A stretch of 64,000 bases of DNA from Intestinimonas butyriciproducens (GCF_016901775.1 NZ_JACJKW010000014.1:1-64000), one strand, 5' to 3'; shown: positions 15,910-25,293, counted from the first letter of the stretch. Notes: generated by a model not told the origin, from the letters alone. Numbers and translations: made by a program.

Positions 15910-17082
15910 ATGGGCTTTTCGTTTGATGCAGGAACAGAAAACAATGTGAATATTAAAGTGGTTGGCGTGGGCGGCGGCGGCGGAAACGCCGTCAACCGCA
16001 TGATTTCCAGCGGCATCCGGGGCGTGGATTTTATCGCCGTCAATACGGACAAGCAGGCTTTGAATTATTCGGCCGCCACCATCAAAATGGCTGTGGGTGA
16101 AAAACTCACAAAGGGCCTGGGCGCCGGTTCCAATCCGGAAATTGGCCGCAAGGCGGCGGAAGAAAGCGCCGAAGAGCTGAAGAAGGTGATGGAAAGCGCC
16201 AACATGGTCTTTATCACGGCAGGCATGGGCGGCGGCACCGGTACTGGCGCGGCTCCCATCATCGCCCAGATCGCCAAGGAAATGGGCATTCTGACCGTGG
16301 GCATCGTCACCCGTCCCTTTGCCTTTGAAGGCAAGAAGCGCACCGATCAGGCTACCGCCGGTATCATGCAGCTGAAGGAAGAAGTGGACGCTCTGGTGAC
16401 CATCCCCAATGAGCGGCTGAAATATGTGAGCGAACAGAAGATCACATTGCAGAACGCCTTTGAGGTGGCCGACAATGTATTGCTCCAGGCTGTGCAGAGC
16501 ATCAGTGAACTGATCACAGTGCCCGGCTTGATCAACCTGGACTTTGCCGATGTGTCCACCATCATGCGCAATGCCGGATATGCTCATATGGGTATGGGCC
16601 GCGCTTCCGGTAAGGACAAGGCAGAAGAGGCCGCCAAAATGGCCATCCAGAGTCCGCTGCTGGAAACTTCCATCGCCGGGGCCCGGGGCGTTATCCTGAA
16701 TATCACAGGTTCTCCCGACATCGGTCTGGAAGAAGTGGAACAGGCTGCGGCCATGGTGCAGACAGCGGCTCATCCGGAAGCCCATATCATCTTTGGCGCA
16801 GCTATCGATGAAAATCTGGAAGATGAAGTAAAGATCACCGTCATCGCCACCGGCTTTGACGATAAACCGGCCATGCCCAAGGAGCCTAAGGCTGCGCCTT
16901 CTCAGGAAGCGGCATCTCAGGTCCAGACCGGTCAGCCTGCCGCCGAACAGGGACAAGCTCCCCAGGAGGGCCAGGAGACCCAGACAGAGGAAGAAGGCCG
17001 TGCGGCTACCACAAAGGAAGAGAAAGACCGGGCGTTTGAAGAGATTCTCAGCATTTTCAATAAGCAGCATCGGAATTTCTAA
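15910..17082 (+). CDS. ftsZ: Cell division GTPase FtsZ
   Basis: A 390-residue tubulin homologue that forms the Z ring. The GTP-binding signature [10 protein letters not shown] and the N-terminal [13 protein letters not shown] loop are intact. The start at 15910 has GGTGGAGG 6 bases upstream; the frame is open back to 15865 but that extension is not FtsZ-like. A linker rich in Gln, Glu, Ala and Pro (about residues 320-375) leads to a C-terminal segment [14 protein letters not shown], which lacks the usual Pro-x-Phe-Leu core of the FtsZ tail. Last gene of the cluster. Confidence 0.95.
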   Translation: MGFSFDAGTENNVNIKVVGVGGGGGNAVNRMISSGIRGVDFIAVNTDKQALNYSAATIKMAVGEKLTKGLGAGSNPEIGRKAAEESAEELKKVMESANMVFITAGMGGGTGTGAAPIIAQIAKEMGILTVGIVTRPFAFEGKKRTDQATAGIMQLKEEVDALVTIPNERLKYVSEQKITLQNAFEVADNVLLQAVQSISELITVPGLINLDFADVSTIMRNAGYAHMGMGRASGKDKAEEAAKMAIQSPLLETSIAGARGVILNITGSPDIGLEEVEQAAAMVQTAAHPEAHIIFGAAIDENLEDEVKITVIATGFDDKPAMPKEPKAAPSQEAASQVQTGQPAAEQGQAPQEGQETQTEEEGRAATTKEEKDRAFEEILSIFNKQHRNF

Positions 17083-17128
17083 ATATTTGTTTTGGACATC
17101 GGCATTTTCATTTTTGCGATGAATCAAG

Positions 17129-17163
17129 CAAGCGGCAGAGATCGTTCTGCCGCTTGTTTTTTG
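17129..17163 (+). terminator. Terminator of the dcw cluster
   Basis: Perfect 11-bp stem CAAGCGGCAGA / TCTGCCGCTTG, GATCGT loop, followed by seven T. Confidence 0.9.
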
Positions 17164-17176
17164 CCGGTAAAAAAGA

Positions 17177-17212
17177 AAAGCTCTGCAAACCGTAAGGCTT
17201 GCAGAGCTTTTT
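17177..17212. terminator. Bidirectional terminator between ftsZ and the minus-strand pair
   Basis: Stem AAAGCTCTGCAA / TTGCAGAGCTTT with a 10-base loop (17177-17210), T-run on each strand. It serves the minus-strand gene ending at 17213 and backs up the ftsZ terminator. Confidence 0.85.
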
Positions 17213-18295
17213 TCAGCTGAGTCGGGAGGGAAGAGAAATGGGAAGCACCGGGGCCAGCAGACGAAAATCGGCAAAAGAAAAGTTATAGGAAGAATCCAGC
17301 AGGAGAGGACGCAGGCAGCTGTCCAATGCAGGGGGATGGTACAGGAGCAGGTCGATATAGCAATGCTCCATACCGGTAGCACCACCTAGAACAATGCCTT
17401 TTTCCTGGCCGCTTCCCCGGGGACCCAGAGCCTGTTGGATCTGCTGCTCCAGCTGATAGCGTATGGCATCGGCTTCTTCTGTGCCCAGATATTCTTCCGG
17501 GGCAAAGGAGAGATAGCAGGCATTGGCTCCGTATTCTCTCAGACCTTCCAGATTTTCCGTCCGTCCGGCGTAATAGTCATTGACCAGGCCGGTGTAGCAG
17601 GTGGAGCCCTGGATTACATCAAAACGGGGCAGCAGATTTTCCTGAGGATGAAAACCATAGGGGACCGATTGTTCATCCGGGCGCTGAATGGGAGGCAGAC
17701 CCAATGCATCCATGGCTTCCAGCAGCCGGTCTTTCAAAGCGGTGAGGGGAAACATTCCCTCTTCCGGCTGGGAGAGGGGCTGAGCATCTGCAATATAGAT
17801 ATAACTCATGCTCTCGCCCAGGGTCAGATCCAGCAGCTGGTAAAAGGCGGACAGACTGTTGGGCTGCTCCAGGGAGCATAGCTGGGGGTGGTAAAAGGAC
17901 AGCCGGAAGGTGCCGGCAGAGGGTTCAAAACCCATGGAAATCTGCACATCACCGCTGGAGAAAGAAAGGCCGAACATGGAAAAATCAAAGGAAAAACTGC
18001 CCTGGCCCGGGAGTAAGGGGCGGAAGGTCCAGCTGTCCAAGACAGGGGGCTTGCGGCTGACCAGGTAGGGAAGAAGGTAAAAAAGAAATTCTTTTCCTTC
18101 TGCGGCAAAGGTAAATTCCCGATGCCCACCCATGGTGTATTGCAGTTGGGAGGACAACAGGGAGACTCCCTGATCCACAAAAGCGATCACATGCTGGGGA
18201 TCATAGAGAGCAGGATGGTCGGCCATTTGGGCAAGAACCGGTTCGTTTTCCACGAACCATTGCCAAAAAGCGTCGGCTTTTTCGGAAAATGTCAA
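17213..18295 (-). CDS. Hypothetical protein
   Basis: A 360-residue soluble protein with no signal peptide or membrane segment and no family I can name. It begins FWQWFVENEPVLAQM, a pattern seen at the start of various uncharacterised Firmicute proteins. A later segment near residues 245-320 (REYGANACYLSFAPEEYLG, then EKGIVLGGATGMEHCYIDLL) looks like a compact alpha/beta domain. Codon use matches its neighbours. It lies 37 bases after the stalk-domain gene and is probably co-transcribed with it. Confidence 0.7.
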   Translation of the reverse strand: MTFSEKADAFWQWFVENEPVLAQMADHPALYDPQHVIAFVDQGVSLLSSQLQYTMGGHREFTFAAEGKEFLFYLLPYLVSRKPPVLDSWTFRPLLPGQGSFSFDFSMFGLSFSSGDVQISMGFEPSAGTFRLSFYHPQLCSLEQPNSLSAFYQLLDLTLGESMSYIYIADAQPLSQPEEGMFPLTALKDRLLEAMDALGLPPIQRPDEQSVPYGFHPQENLLPRFDVIQGSTCYTGLVNDYYAGRTENLEGLREYGANACYLSFAPEEYLGTEEADAIRYQLEQQIQQALGPRGSGQEKGIVLGGATGMEHCYIDLLLYHPPALDSCLRPLLLDSSYNFSFADFRLLAPVLPISLPSRLS

Positions 18296-18332
18296 GAGTA
18301 AACGCCTCTTTCTGTTCCATTTTCAGAGCAGG

Positions 18333-19409
18333 TCAGCTCTGGGAGTAGGGCTTTGTGGTGTCGATGCGGATGGTGCGGCTGCTGTTGTCCCAAAGTACCT
18401 GGAAATCCAGAAGCTCCGCCAGATCCCGCAGTTTAAAATAGTTGTTGCCCCCGATGTTGTATTTTTGGGTGTCCACCGTCCGGCCGTCCAGACTGAGGGC
18501 GTCTTTGGGCTGACGGCCCAGGGTGGGAATGGAGCCCAAAGGTCGGGAGAGCTCTCCTGCCACCGGCTGATAGGGCTTCCCCTGCTCAATGGAGACCTGA
18601 CGGGTCATGTTGTCCCAGCCCACATTGTATTGCTTGTTGGTACCATTGAGGGCAGCGGCCAGGTCCCGCAGCTTGAAATAGTTGCTGCCGTCGATGTTAT
18701 AGACCCCCAGGGAAAGGGGAGAGCCATTGACGGTCACTGCGGCCTGGGAGGGGAGGGCCAGCACCGGGGCTGGGGAGTAACTTTGAAGAAATGCATCCAC
18801 ATCCTGACTCCGGTAGCCGCCGGAAAAGAACTTTTGGGCGGTGAGAGTGTCGGTTTGGGTGGCAAATCCATCCCAGAAATGGTCCATGGCGCTGCGGTAC
18901 TCACTGCCGGAGACCGAGGTCATCTGATTGTTTTTCCACATATAATAAGAAGTGGAGCCGCCGTTTTCCTGGTAGGCAAAGCGTTTGCGGCAGAGGATCT
19001 CACCTTTTTCCAGCGAAAGCTCCCACAAAGCGTTGCCGCCGGCCGGATCATTTCCTTCACAGGTGAGAAGGGCCTCTCCGGTATCGGTGCTGAAGGAAAG
19101 GCGGAGATTCTGCAAAACAGAAGTGGGAGTCTGGCTGCCAGAGGCCAGAGAAAGCTCCGCCAGCTGACCTGCCGAGCAGGCAGCCAGGGGAATGAGAGGA
19201 GACAAAGGTCCGCTGCCGCCGAAAAGCTCCGGCGTGCCGTCCAGATCCACATCGGCCAGCAGCAGATAATGGGGCTGACCATCGGAGAGCAATGTGCGGA
19301 TCTTCCCTTTGTACAGGGTTTGCCAATCATACTCCGCGGCCCGGGGAGAAAGGGCCAGAAGAAAGGTGAAACACAGGGCCAGAAGGCCTCTGCGGAAGAT
19401 TTTTTTCAT
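18333..19409 (-). CDS. Exported protein with calcium-loop motif and two stalk (copper amine oxidase N-terminal-like) domains
   Basis: A 358-residue secreted protein. A signal peptide (MKKIFRRG then a hydrophobic stretch ending ALSPRAA) leads to a region with ADVDLDGTPELF, a DxDxDG-type calcium-binding or FG-GAP-like loop. The C-terminal third holds two repeats containing NYFKLRDLA (about residues 238-295 and 308-355), the signature of copper amine oxidase N-terminal/stalk domains found on Firmicute surface proteins. Start at 19409 has AAGGAG 8 bases upstream. Substrate or partner unknown; a cell-surface role is likely. Confidence 0.82.
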   Translation of the reverse strand: MKKIFRRGLLALCFTFLLALSPRAAEYDWQTLYKGKIRTLLSDGQPHYLLLADVDLDGTPELFGGSGPLSPLIPLAACSAGQLAELSLASGSQTPTSVLQNLRLSFSTDTGEALLTCEGNDPAGGNALWELSLEKGEILCRKRFAYQENGGSTSYYMWKNNQMTSVSGSEYRSAMDHFWDGFATQTDTLTAQKFFSGGYRSQDVDAFLQSYSPAPVLALPSQAAVTVNGSPLSLGVYNIDGSNYFKLRDLAAALNGTNKQYNVGWDNMTRQVSIEQGKPYQPVAGELSRPLGSIPTLGRQPKDALSLDGRTVDTQKYNIGGNNYFKLRDLAELLDFQVLWDNSSRTIRIDTTKPYSQS

Positions 19410-19439
19410 ATAAAAAGCTCCTTGCTGCAATATAAGGAT

Positions 19440-19469
19440 ATTATAGCATGACACCCATGGATGGAACAA
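19440..19469 (-). promoter_or_regulatory. Promoter of stalk-domain operon
   Basis: Minus-strand TATAAT (19440-19445) is perfect, with TTGTTC (19464-19469) 18 bases upstream. Confidence 0.6.
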
Positions 19470-19529
19470 GAGGGCGGAAAACTTTGCAGAAAACCTTGCA
19501 GGATTTTACCGGAAGATGAGGGGGAGATA

Positions 19530-19558
19530 TAGACAGGAAGAAGGAAAAATGGTATGCT
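19530..19558 (+). promoter_or_regulatory. Promoter of nfeD-SPFH pair
   Basis: TAGACA (19530-19535), 17 bases, TATGCT (19553-19558), 26 bases before the nfeD start. Confidence 0.65.
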
Positions 19559-19584
19559 GAACATAGAAAACGAGGTGATGATCT

Positions 19585-20025
19585 ATGCCGATTGCCATGC
19601 CTGTTGTATGGCTCATTGCAGTGGTTATTTTTGTCATTGCCGAAGCGGCAACCATGGGGCTGACCTCCATCTGGTTTGCCTGCGGCGCCTTGGTGGCCAT
19701 GGTGGCTGCTTTGCTGGGGGTAGGCCTGTGGGGACAGCTGATCCTGTTTGTATTGGGGTCGGCGGTGCTGCTGGCCACCACCCGCAAGTGGGTGGGCAAG
19801 CTGAAACTGGGAAAAAAGCCCACCAATGCCGATCGGATCGTGGGACAAAAGGCTGTTGTGATCCAGGAGATCCACAACCAGATGGCCCAGGGACAGATTC
19901 GGGTGGGCGGCCAGATCTGGACGGCCCGCAGCACGGACGAGACACCCATTGCACAGGGCGCTGAGGTGGAAGTGGTGCAGATCTCCGGCGTCAAAGCCAT
20001 TGTGCGCCCCTGGACAGAGAAGTAA
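19585..20025 (+). CDS. NfeD family membrane protein
   Basis: A 146-residue short-form NfeD: two or three membrane helices (residues about 5-70) and a C-terminal OB-fold domain (residues about 85-143, VGQKAVVIQEI to GVKAIVRPW). NfeD proteins pair with SPFH/stomatin partners and are linked to membrane microdomain organisation. The gene directly follows its own promoter and precedes the SPFH gene by 40 bases, the classical arrangement. Confidence 0.88.
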   Translation: MPIAMPVVWLIAVVIFVIAEAATMGLTSIWFACGALVAMVAALLGVGLWGQLILFVLGSAVLLATTRKWVGKLKLGKKPTNADRIVGQKAVVIQEIHNQMAQGQIRVGGQIWTARSTDETPIAQGAEVEVVQISGVKAIVRPWTEK

Positions 20026-20065
20026 AAAGGGAAAAGAGAAAATCTGATGTATGGAGGGTGAATGT

Positions 20066-20983
20066 ATGTTGTTGGCTGTTTTGGCAGGCTCCGCCCTGCC
20101 GGTCATTCTGTTTATCGTCCTGGCGATTTTTGTGCTCATCGTCGTGGCTTCCTGTGTCACCATTGTACCCCAGGCCAGCGCCTTTATTGTGGAGCGGCTG
20201 GGCGCATACAGCGGCACATGGGAAACCGGTCTGCATTTCCGTATTCCCCTTTTGGAAAAGGTGGCAAACAAGGTGACGCTGAAAGAGCGGGTGTCTGACT
20301 TCCCGCCCCAGCCGGTGATCACCAAGGACAATGTGACCATGCAGATCGACACCGTCATCTATTTCCAGGTCACCGACCCCAAACTGTTCACCTATGGCGT
20401 GGTGCATCCCATGGCGGCCATCGAAAATCTGACAGCCACCACGCTGCGTAACATCATCGGTGAGCTGGAGCTGGACCAGACCCTGACCTCCCGGGATATC
20501 ATCAACACCAAAATGCGCACCATCCTGGATGAAGCCACCGATCCCTGGGGCATCAAGATCAACCGGGTGGAGCTGAAAAACATCATCCCGCCCAAGGAGA
20601 TCCAGGATGCCATGGAGCGGCAGATGAAAGCCGAACGGGAACGCCGGGAAGCGATTCTGCGGGCCGAAGGTGAAAAGCGCTCCGCCATTCTGGTGGCCGA
20701 AGGCGAAAAGGAAGCCACCATTCTGCGGGCCGATGCCAACCGGCTGGCCAAGATCGCCGAAGCCGAAGGCGAGGCCGAGGCGCTGCTCAAGGTGCAGACC
20801 GCTCTGGCCGAAGGCTTCAAATTGCTGAATGACGCCGCTCCCACCGACAGCGTGGTGAAGATCAAGGCTCTGGAGGCCTTCGCCAAGGCCGCCGATGGCA
20901 AAGCCACCAAGATTATCATCCCCTCGGAGATTCAGGGGATCGCCGGTTTGGCTGCTTCTGCCAAAGAAGTGTTCAAAGATTAA
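20066..20983 (+). CDS. SPFH/Band 7 (stomatin-like) membrane scaffold protein
   Basis: A 305-residue protein with one N-terminal membrane helix, then an SPFH domain (VPQASAFIVERLGAYSG, then DNVTMQIDTVIYFQVTDP) and a long helical region rich in Ala, Glu and Arg repeats (ERERREAILRAEGEKRSAIL), typical of stomatin/paraslipin. It should form oligomeric membrane rings with NfeD. The start at 20066 has GGAGGG 7 bases upstream; two earlier ATG codons are too close to that site or out of frame. Confidence 0.9.
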   Translation: MLLAVLAGSALPVILFIVLAIFVLIVVASCVTIVPQASAFIVERLGAYSGTWETGLHFRIPLLEKVANKVTLKERVSDFPPQPVITKDNVTMQIDTVIYFQVTDPKLFTYGVVHPMAAIENLTATTLRNIIGELELDQTLTSRDIINTKMRTILDEATDPWGIKINRVELKNIIPPKEIQDAMERQMKAERERREAILRAEGEKRSAILVAEGEKEATILRADANRLAKIAEAEGEAEALLKVQTALAEGFKLLNDAAPTDSVVKIKALEAFAKAADGKATKIIIPSEIQGIAGLAASAKEVFKD

Positions 20984-21024
20984 AAGGCGTGAAAGGGCCC
21001 GCTGCAAAATGGGCCAGTGAAAAA

Positions 21025-21067
21025 GACAGGCTGTGTGCCTTGAAAGGGGTACGCAGCCTGTCTTTTT
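21025..21067 (+). terminator. Terminator after SPFH gene
   Basis: Stem GACAGGCTG / CAGCCTGTC (21025-21062), partly extended inward, then TTTTT. The remaining gap to 21289 is AT-rich and without a recognisable gene; one imperfect inverted repeat (TGGGAA ... TTTCCA near 21180-21207) is visible. Confidence 0.8.
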
Positions 21068-21289
21068 GTTTTCCGGTTAATTTGCAATAAATTGGATTCC
21101 ACAGGTTTCTGATCCGGCGATCTTGACAGTGCAGCCACGGGAAAATCGAAAAGTGTTCCACTATGACATCAGTAAATTACTGGGAATGATTTGTTGTATT
21201 TTTCCAGATCAGCATCGGCAAATTATACAAGAGTTTATATGCAAATTTTGGCATGGTTTACAAAAAGAAGCATCCTTACAGCAACAGTA

Positions 21290-21318
21290 TAGACAACGAT
21301 AAGGGCGTTTGATATAAT
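21290..21318 (+). promoter_or_regulatory. Promoter of symporter gene
   Basis: TAGACA (21290-21295), 17 bases, perfect TATAAT (21313-21318). The leader to the start codon is only about 35 bases, too short for a riboswitch. Confidence 0.8.
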
Positions 21319-21358
21319 GTGCGAACCAGCGCGCGAGAGACTTCAAAGGGGGAAAAAT

Positions 21359-22741
21359 ATGGAATTGTTAAACAGCATCGTCGAATCGCTGAAGGATGTT
21401 CTTTCCGGCAAAATTCTTGTTGTGTTGCTTCTTGGAACCGGCATCTGGTTCACCGCCAGACTGGGCTTTGTGCAGTTCAGGGAATTCGGAAGCGCTTTCA
21501 AGGCGGTGTTTGGAAACATTAAACTCAAGGGGGACAAGGCGGATAAAAATGGCATGAGCTCATTCCAGTCCCTTGCAACAGCTATCGCAGCTCAGGTAGG
21601 TACCGGCAATCTGGCCGGCGCGGCTACCGCTATGGTAATGGGAGGACCTGGTGCCATTTTCTGGATGTGGATCAGCGCCATACTGGGCATGGCCACCATT
21701 TTTGCAGAGGCAACACTTGCTCAAAAGTACAAGACCATTGGAGAAGACGGCGAAATAACCGGCGGCCCTGTTTATTACATCAGAGCAGCTTTCAAAGGGC
21801 GTCTCGGCAAAACTCTGGCTGCCTTGTTTGCCATTCTCATCACCCTCGCTTTGGGATTCATGGGGAATATGGTTCAGGCAAACTCCATTGCAGACTCTTT
21901 TAAAGGAGCCTTCGGCATCAATCCCATCATAATAGGTGTGATCATAGCTGCGCTGTCTGCCTTTGTTTTCATTGGCGGTGCAGCCCGTGTAGCATCTATT
22001 ACGGAAAAAATTGTTCCCATCATGGCTGCTTTCTATATTGTGGGCGCCCTTGTAATCATCGCCATGAATTTCGAGATGATTCCCGAAGCATTCAGACAGA
22101 TTGTGGTGGGAGCGTGGAATCCCGGCTCTGCCATCGGCGGTTTTGCCGGTGTTGCAGTCTCTCAGGCTGTAAAATACGGTATCGCCCGCGGTCTTTTCTC
22201 CAACGAGGCCGGTATGGGCTCTACACCCAATGCCCACGCTCTTGCAAAGGTCAAGCATCCCTGTGATCAGGGTATGGTGGCCATGATGGGTGTATTCATC
22301 GATACCCTTGTCATACTGAATCTCACCGCTCTCGTCATTCTTGTCACAGGTCAGCTTCAGTCGGTCAATCAGACTTTGAGCGGAGCGGGCCTTACACAGA
22401 TGGCCTTCAACATGGGATTCGGCAATTTCGGTAAGATATTCATAGCAATCTGCATGTTCTTTTTTGCCTTTTCCACAATCATCGGCTGGTATTTCTTTGG
22501 CGAAAAGAATGTGAAATACCTTTTTGGACCCAAAGGCGTGATACCCTATGCTTCCATCGTTGTCATTCTCATCGTTGTAGGCTCTGTCCTAAAGGTAGAA
22601 CTGGTATGGAATCTTTCGGATTTCTTCAATAGCCTTATGGTAATCCCCAATGTTCTCGGCCTTCTGGCGCTGTCAGGCGTTGTCAGCAAGCTCTACAAAG
22701 AGTGGGAAGCATCCAAAAAGGCTGGTAAAAACAAAAAATAA
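21359..22741 (+). CDS. Alanine or glycine:cation symporter (AGCS family)
   Basis: A 460-residue sodium-coupled amino-acid transporter with about eleven membrane helices. The AGCS signature is visible as GTGNLAGAATAMVMGGPGAIFWMW (split here over residues about 81-105) together with GGPVYYI and the FSNEAGMGSTPNAHA stretch. Start at 21359 has AAAGGGGG 6 bases upstream. Unlike neighbours, it uses ATA, AGA and CTT codons often and is visibly more AT-rich, as is its upstream region, suggesting separate origin. Single-gene unit with its own promoter and terminator. Confidence 0.9.
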   Translation: MELLNSIVESLKDVLSGKILVVLLLGTGIWFTARLGFVQFREFGSAFKAVFGNIKLKGDKADKNGMSSFQSLATAIAAQVGTGNLAGAATAMVMGGPGAIFWMWISAILGMATIFAEATLAQKYKTIGEDGEITGGPVYYIRAAFKGRLGKTLAALFAILITLALGFMGNMVQANSIADSFKGAFGINPIIIGVIIAALSAFVFIGGAARVASITEKIVPIMAAFYIVGALVIIAMNFEMIPEAFRQIVVGAWNPGSAIGGFAGVAVSQAVKYGIARGLFSNEAGMGSTPNAHALAKVKHPCDQGMVAMMGVFIDTLVILNLTALVILVTGQLQSVNQTLSGAGLTQMAFNMGFGNFGKIFIAICMFFFAFSTIIGWYFFGEKNVKYLFGPKGVIPYASIVVILIVVGSVLKVELVWNLSDFFNSLMVIPNVLGLLALSGVVSKLYKEWEASKKAGKNKK

Positions 22742-22756
22742 GCTGTGATCAACAAA

Positions 22757-22798
22757 AAATCCGCCGCAGAACACTGATGTTCTGCGGCGGATTTTTTT
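22757..22798. terminator. Bidirectional terminator
   Basis: A 17-bp perfect stem (22757-22773 with 22778-22794, CTGA loop), with A-run and T-run, between the convergent symporter and ABC-F genes. Confidence 0.92.
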
Positions 22799-22804
22799 CG
22801 TGGG

Positions 22805-24406
22805 TTAGTTTGCGATGCCTTCCATTTTTTCCAGATATTCGTCATAGCTGCACATCCGGTCCACAAAGCCATCGGGCTTGAGGCAGATGATCCGGTTGGC
22901 GATGGTCTGGATAAACTGGTGGTCATGGGAGCTGAAGAGCACATTGCTCTTGAAATCCATCAGGCCGTTGTTGACGGCGGTGATGCTTTCCAGGTCCAGG
23001 TGGTTGGTGGGCTGATCCAGCATGAGCACATTGGCGTTTTTCATCATCATCCGGGAGAGCATGCACCGCACCTTCTCGCCGCCGGAAAGCACCTGGGCGC
23101 TTTTGAGCACATCGTCTCCGGAAAAGAGCATTTTCCCCAAAAAGCTGCGGAGATAGGTCTCGGTGATGTCATTTTCTGAAAACTGCTCGATCCACTGGAG
23201 AAGGTTCCCCTGGAAATCGTCGAAAAAGGCGGAATTGTCCCGGGGGAAATAGCTGGTGGTGATGGTGGAGCCCCACTTGAATTCCCCTTCATCCGGTTCC
23301 AGCTCGCCATTGAGGATGCGGAACAGGGTAGTGGCGGCGTTTTCGTTTTCGCCGATGAAGGCGATTTTGTCCCCTTTGTTCACCCGGAAGGACACCCGGT
23401 TGAGAAGCATTTCTCCGTCCACCATTTTGCTCAGGTTGGTGACGGTGAGGATCTCCTTGCCCGGCTCCCGGTCCATGGTGAAGCCCACAAAGGGATAGCG
23501 GCGGGAGGAGGCGGGCATTTCGGTGACTTCCAGTTTGTCCAGCAGCTTACGCCGGGAAGTGGCCTGCTTGGACTTGGATTTGTTGGCGGAAAACCGCTGG
23601 ATGAAGCTTTGCAGTTCCCGGATCTTTTCTTCATTCTTTTTGTTCTGATCCCGGATGAGCTTCTGCATCAGCTGGCTGGACTCATACCAGAAGTCATAGT
23701 TGCCCACATAGAGCTTGATTTTGGTATAGTCGATGTCAACAATATGGGTGCACACATTGTTGAGGAAGTGCCGGTCGTGGGACACCACGATGACGGTGCC
23801 CGGATAATCCTGGAGGAAGTTTTCCAGCCAGTTGATGGAAAGCACATCCAGGTCATTGGTGGGCTCGTCCAGAAGAATGATGTCGGGCTGGCCGAAGAGG
23901 GCCTGGGCCAACAGCACCTTCACCTTTTCTTTGCCCTGAAGGGTTTCCATCTGCTTTTCCAGGATGTCCACCGGCAGGCCCAGACCCTGGATCAGGCGGG
24001 AGGCTTCGCTTTCCGCTTCCCAGCCGTTCATCTCGGCAAATTCCCCTTCCAGTTCGGAGGCACGGATGCCGTCCTCGTCGGAAAAGTCCGGCTTCATGTA
24101 AAGGGCTTCTTTTTCCTTCATGATCTCATACAGGCGGCTGTTGCCCATGATGATGGTATCCAGCACGGTATATTGATCGTAGGCGTAGTGGTCCTGCTTG
24201 AGCACGCTCATCCGCTCGTTCTTGCCCAGGGAGACCTCGCCGTGGGAGGGTTCCAGCTCGCCGGACAGGATGCGCAGGAAGGTGGATTTCCCGGCGCCGT
24301 TGGCGCCGATGACGCCGTAGCAGTTGCCGGGGGTAAATTTCAGATCCACATGGGAAAAAAGATTCTGGCCGTCAAAATTCAGGCTCACATCGGTAACTGT
24401 GATCAA
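22805..24406 (-). CDS. ABC-F family ribosome-associated ATPase (YkpA/YbiT type)
   Basis: A 533-residue soluble protein with two ABC ATPase domains and no membrane part. The first Walker A is GANGAGKST near residue 36; the signature and Walker B are near DIILLDEPTNDLDV; the second domain has a degenerate Walker A region (FIGENENAATT) and LSGGEKVRCMLSRM with MLDQPTNHLDLES. A charged linker with many Lys and Gln lies between. ABC-F proteins act on the ribosome in translation elongation or antibiotic protection; lack of resistance-type features favours a housekeeping role. TTG at 24406 is the likely start, with GAGGA 8 bases upstream. Confidence 0.88.
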   Translation of the reverse strand: MITVTDVSLNFDGQNLFSHVDLKFTPGNCYGVIGANGAGKSTFLRILSGELEPSHGEVSLGKNERMSVLKQDHYAYDQYTVLDTIIMGNSRLYEIMKEKEALYMKPDFSDEDGIRASELEGEFAEMNGWEAESEASRLIQGLGLPVDILEKQMETLQGKEKVKVLLAQALFGQPDIILLDEPTNDLDVLSINWLENFLQDYPGTVIVVSHDRHFLNNVCTHIVDIDYTKIKLYVGNYDFWYESSQLMQKLIRDQNKKNEEKIRELQSFIQRFSANKSKSKQATSRRKLLDKLEVTEMPASSRRYPFVGFTMDREPGKEILTVTNLSKMVDGEMLLNRVSFRVNKGDKIAFIGENENAATTLFRILNGELEPDEGEFKWGSTITTSYFPRDNSAFFDDFQGNLLQWIEQFSENDITETYLRSFLGKMLFSGDDVLKSAQVLSGGEKVRCMLSRMMMKNANVLMLDQPTNHLDLESITAVNNGLMDFKSNVLFSSHDHQFIQTIANRIICLKPDGFVDRMCSYDEYLEKMEGIAN

Positions 24407-24549
24407 TGGTAGTTCCTCATTTCTCCGCGCCGGGTATTCTGTCTGCTTTGGGGCCCCTTCTCCTGCGCGGCGGGGAGTTTGAGGGAGCGAGACCACAACA
24501 TGGTATCATATTTTATGTAAAAATCAAGGACTTTTCGGTAAACAATCGG

Positions 24550-24578
24550 TGGACAGAAGAGAAAGGGGCGTGTACAAT
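24550..24578 (+). promoter_or_regulatory. Promoter of ung
   Basis: TGGACA (24550-24555), 17 bases, TACAAT (24573-24578). Confidence 0.7.
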
Positions 24579-24617
24579 AAAATCAAGTGCATTTCATTTT
24601 GGGAAAGGAAAAAATAT

Positions 24618-25289
24618 ATGGTTCACATTGGAAATGACTGGGACGAGCTGCTGAAAGGGGAATTTGACAAGGAATATTACCAGAATCTGCGCAAATTCCT
24701 GGCGTCGGAGTACCGCAGCCGTACCATTTATCCCTCTATGTACGATATTTTCAACGCCCTGAAATATACGCCCTACCATGAGGTGCGAGCGGTGATCCTG
24801 GGGCAGGACCCCTATCATGGCCCTGGCCAGGCCCATGGGCTCAGTTTTTCGGTGCAGAAAGGGGTGCCGGTGCCCCCGTCGCTCAATAACATCTATCAGG
24901 AACTGGAAGAGGATGTGGGCTTTCACCGTCCCGGCCATGGCTGCCTGACCCAGTGGGCCCAGGGAGGGGTACTGCTGCTGAACACCGTGCTCACCGTCCG
25001 GGCCCATGCGGCCAATTCCCATCGGGGTATGGGATGGGAGAATTTCACCGATCGGGTCATCGATCTGCTCAATGAGCGGCAGGAGCCTATGGTGTTTCTA
25101 CTGTGGGGAGCCAATGCCCGGTCCAAACAAAAGCGCATCACAAATCCCCATCACCTGGTGCTCACGGCCCCTCATCCCAGTCCGCTTTCGGCTTATCAGG
25201 GCTTTTTTGGCTGCCGCCATTTCTCTCAGTGCAATACCTTTTTGCAGCAGCATGGGCAAGAGCCTATCCAGTGGCAGCTGGAAGAATAA
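24618..25289 (+). CDS. ung: Uracil-DNA glycosylase (family 1)
   Basis: A 223-residue base-excision repair enzyme that removes uracil from DNA. Both catalytic motifs are intact: GQDPYH (catalytic Asp64) and HPSPLS near the C-terminus, with NTVLTVRAHAANSH between. Start at 24618 is preferred because GGAAAGGA precedes it and homologues begin here; the frame extends upstream to 24549. Single-gene unit between its promoter and a hairpin terminator. Confidence 0.95.
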   Translation: MVHIGNDWDELLKGEFDKEYYQNLRKFLASEYRSRTIYPSMYDIFNALKYTPYHEVRAVILGQDPYHGPGQAHGLSFSVQKGVPVPPSLNNIYQELEEDVGFHRPGHGCLTQWAQGGVLLLNTVLTVRAHAANSHRGMGWENFTDRVIDLLNERQEPMVFLLWGANARSKQKRITNPHHLVLTAPHPSPLSAYQGFFGCRHFSQCNTFLQQHGQEPIQWQLEE

Positions 25290-25293
25290 CCGC

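Noticed and set aside
21069-21358. Possible glycine or other riboswitch before the symporter
   Set aside because: The promoter at 21290-21318 leaves only about 35 bases of leader, too short for a known riboswitch.
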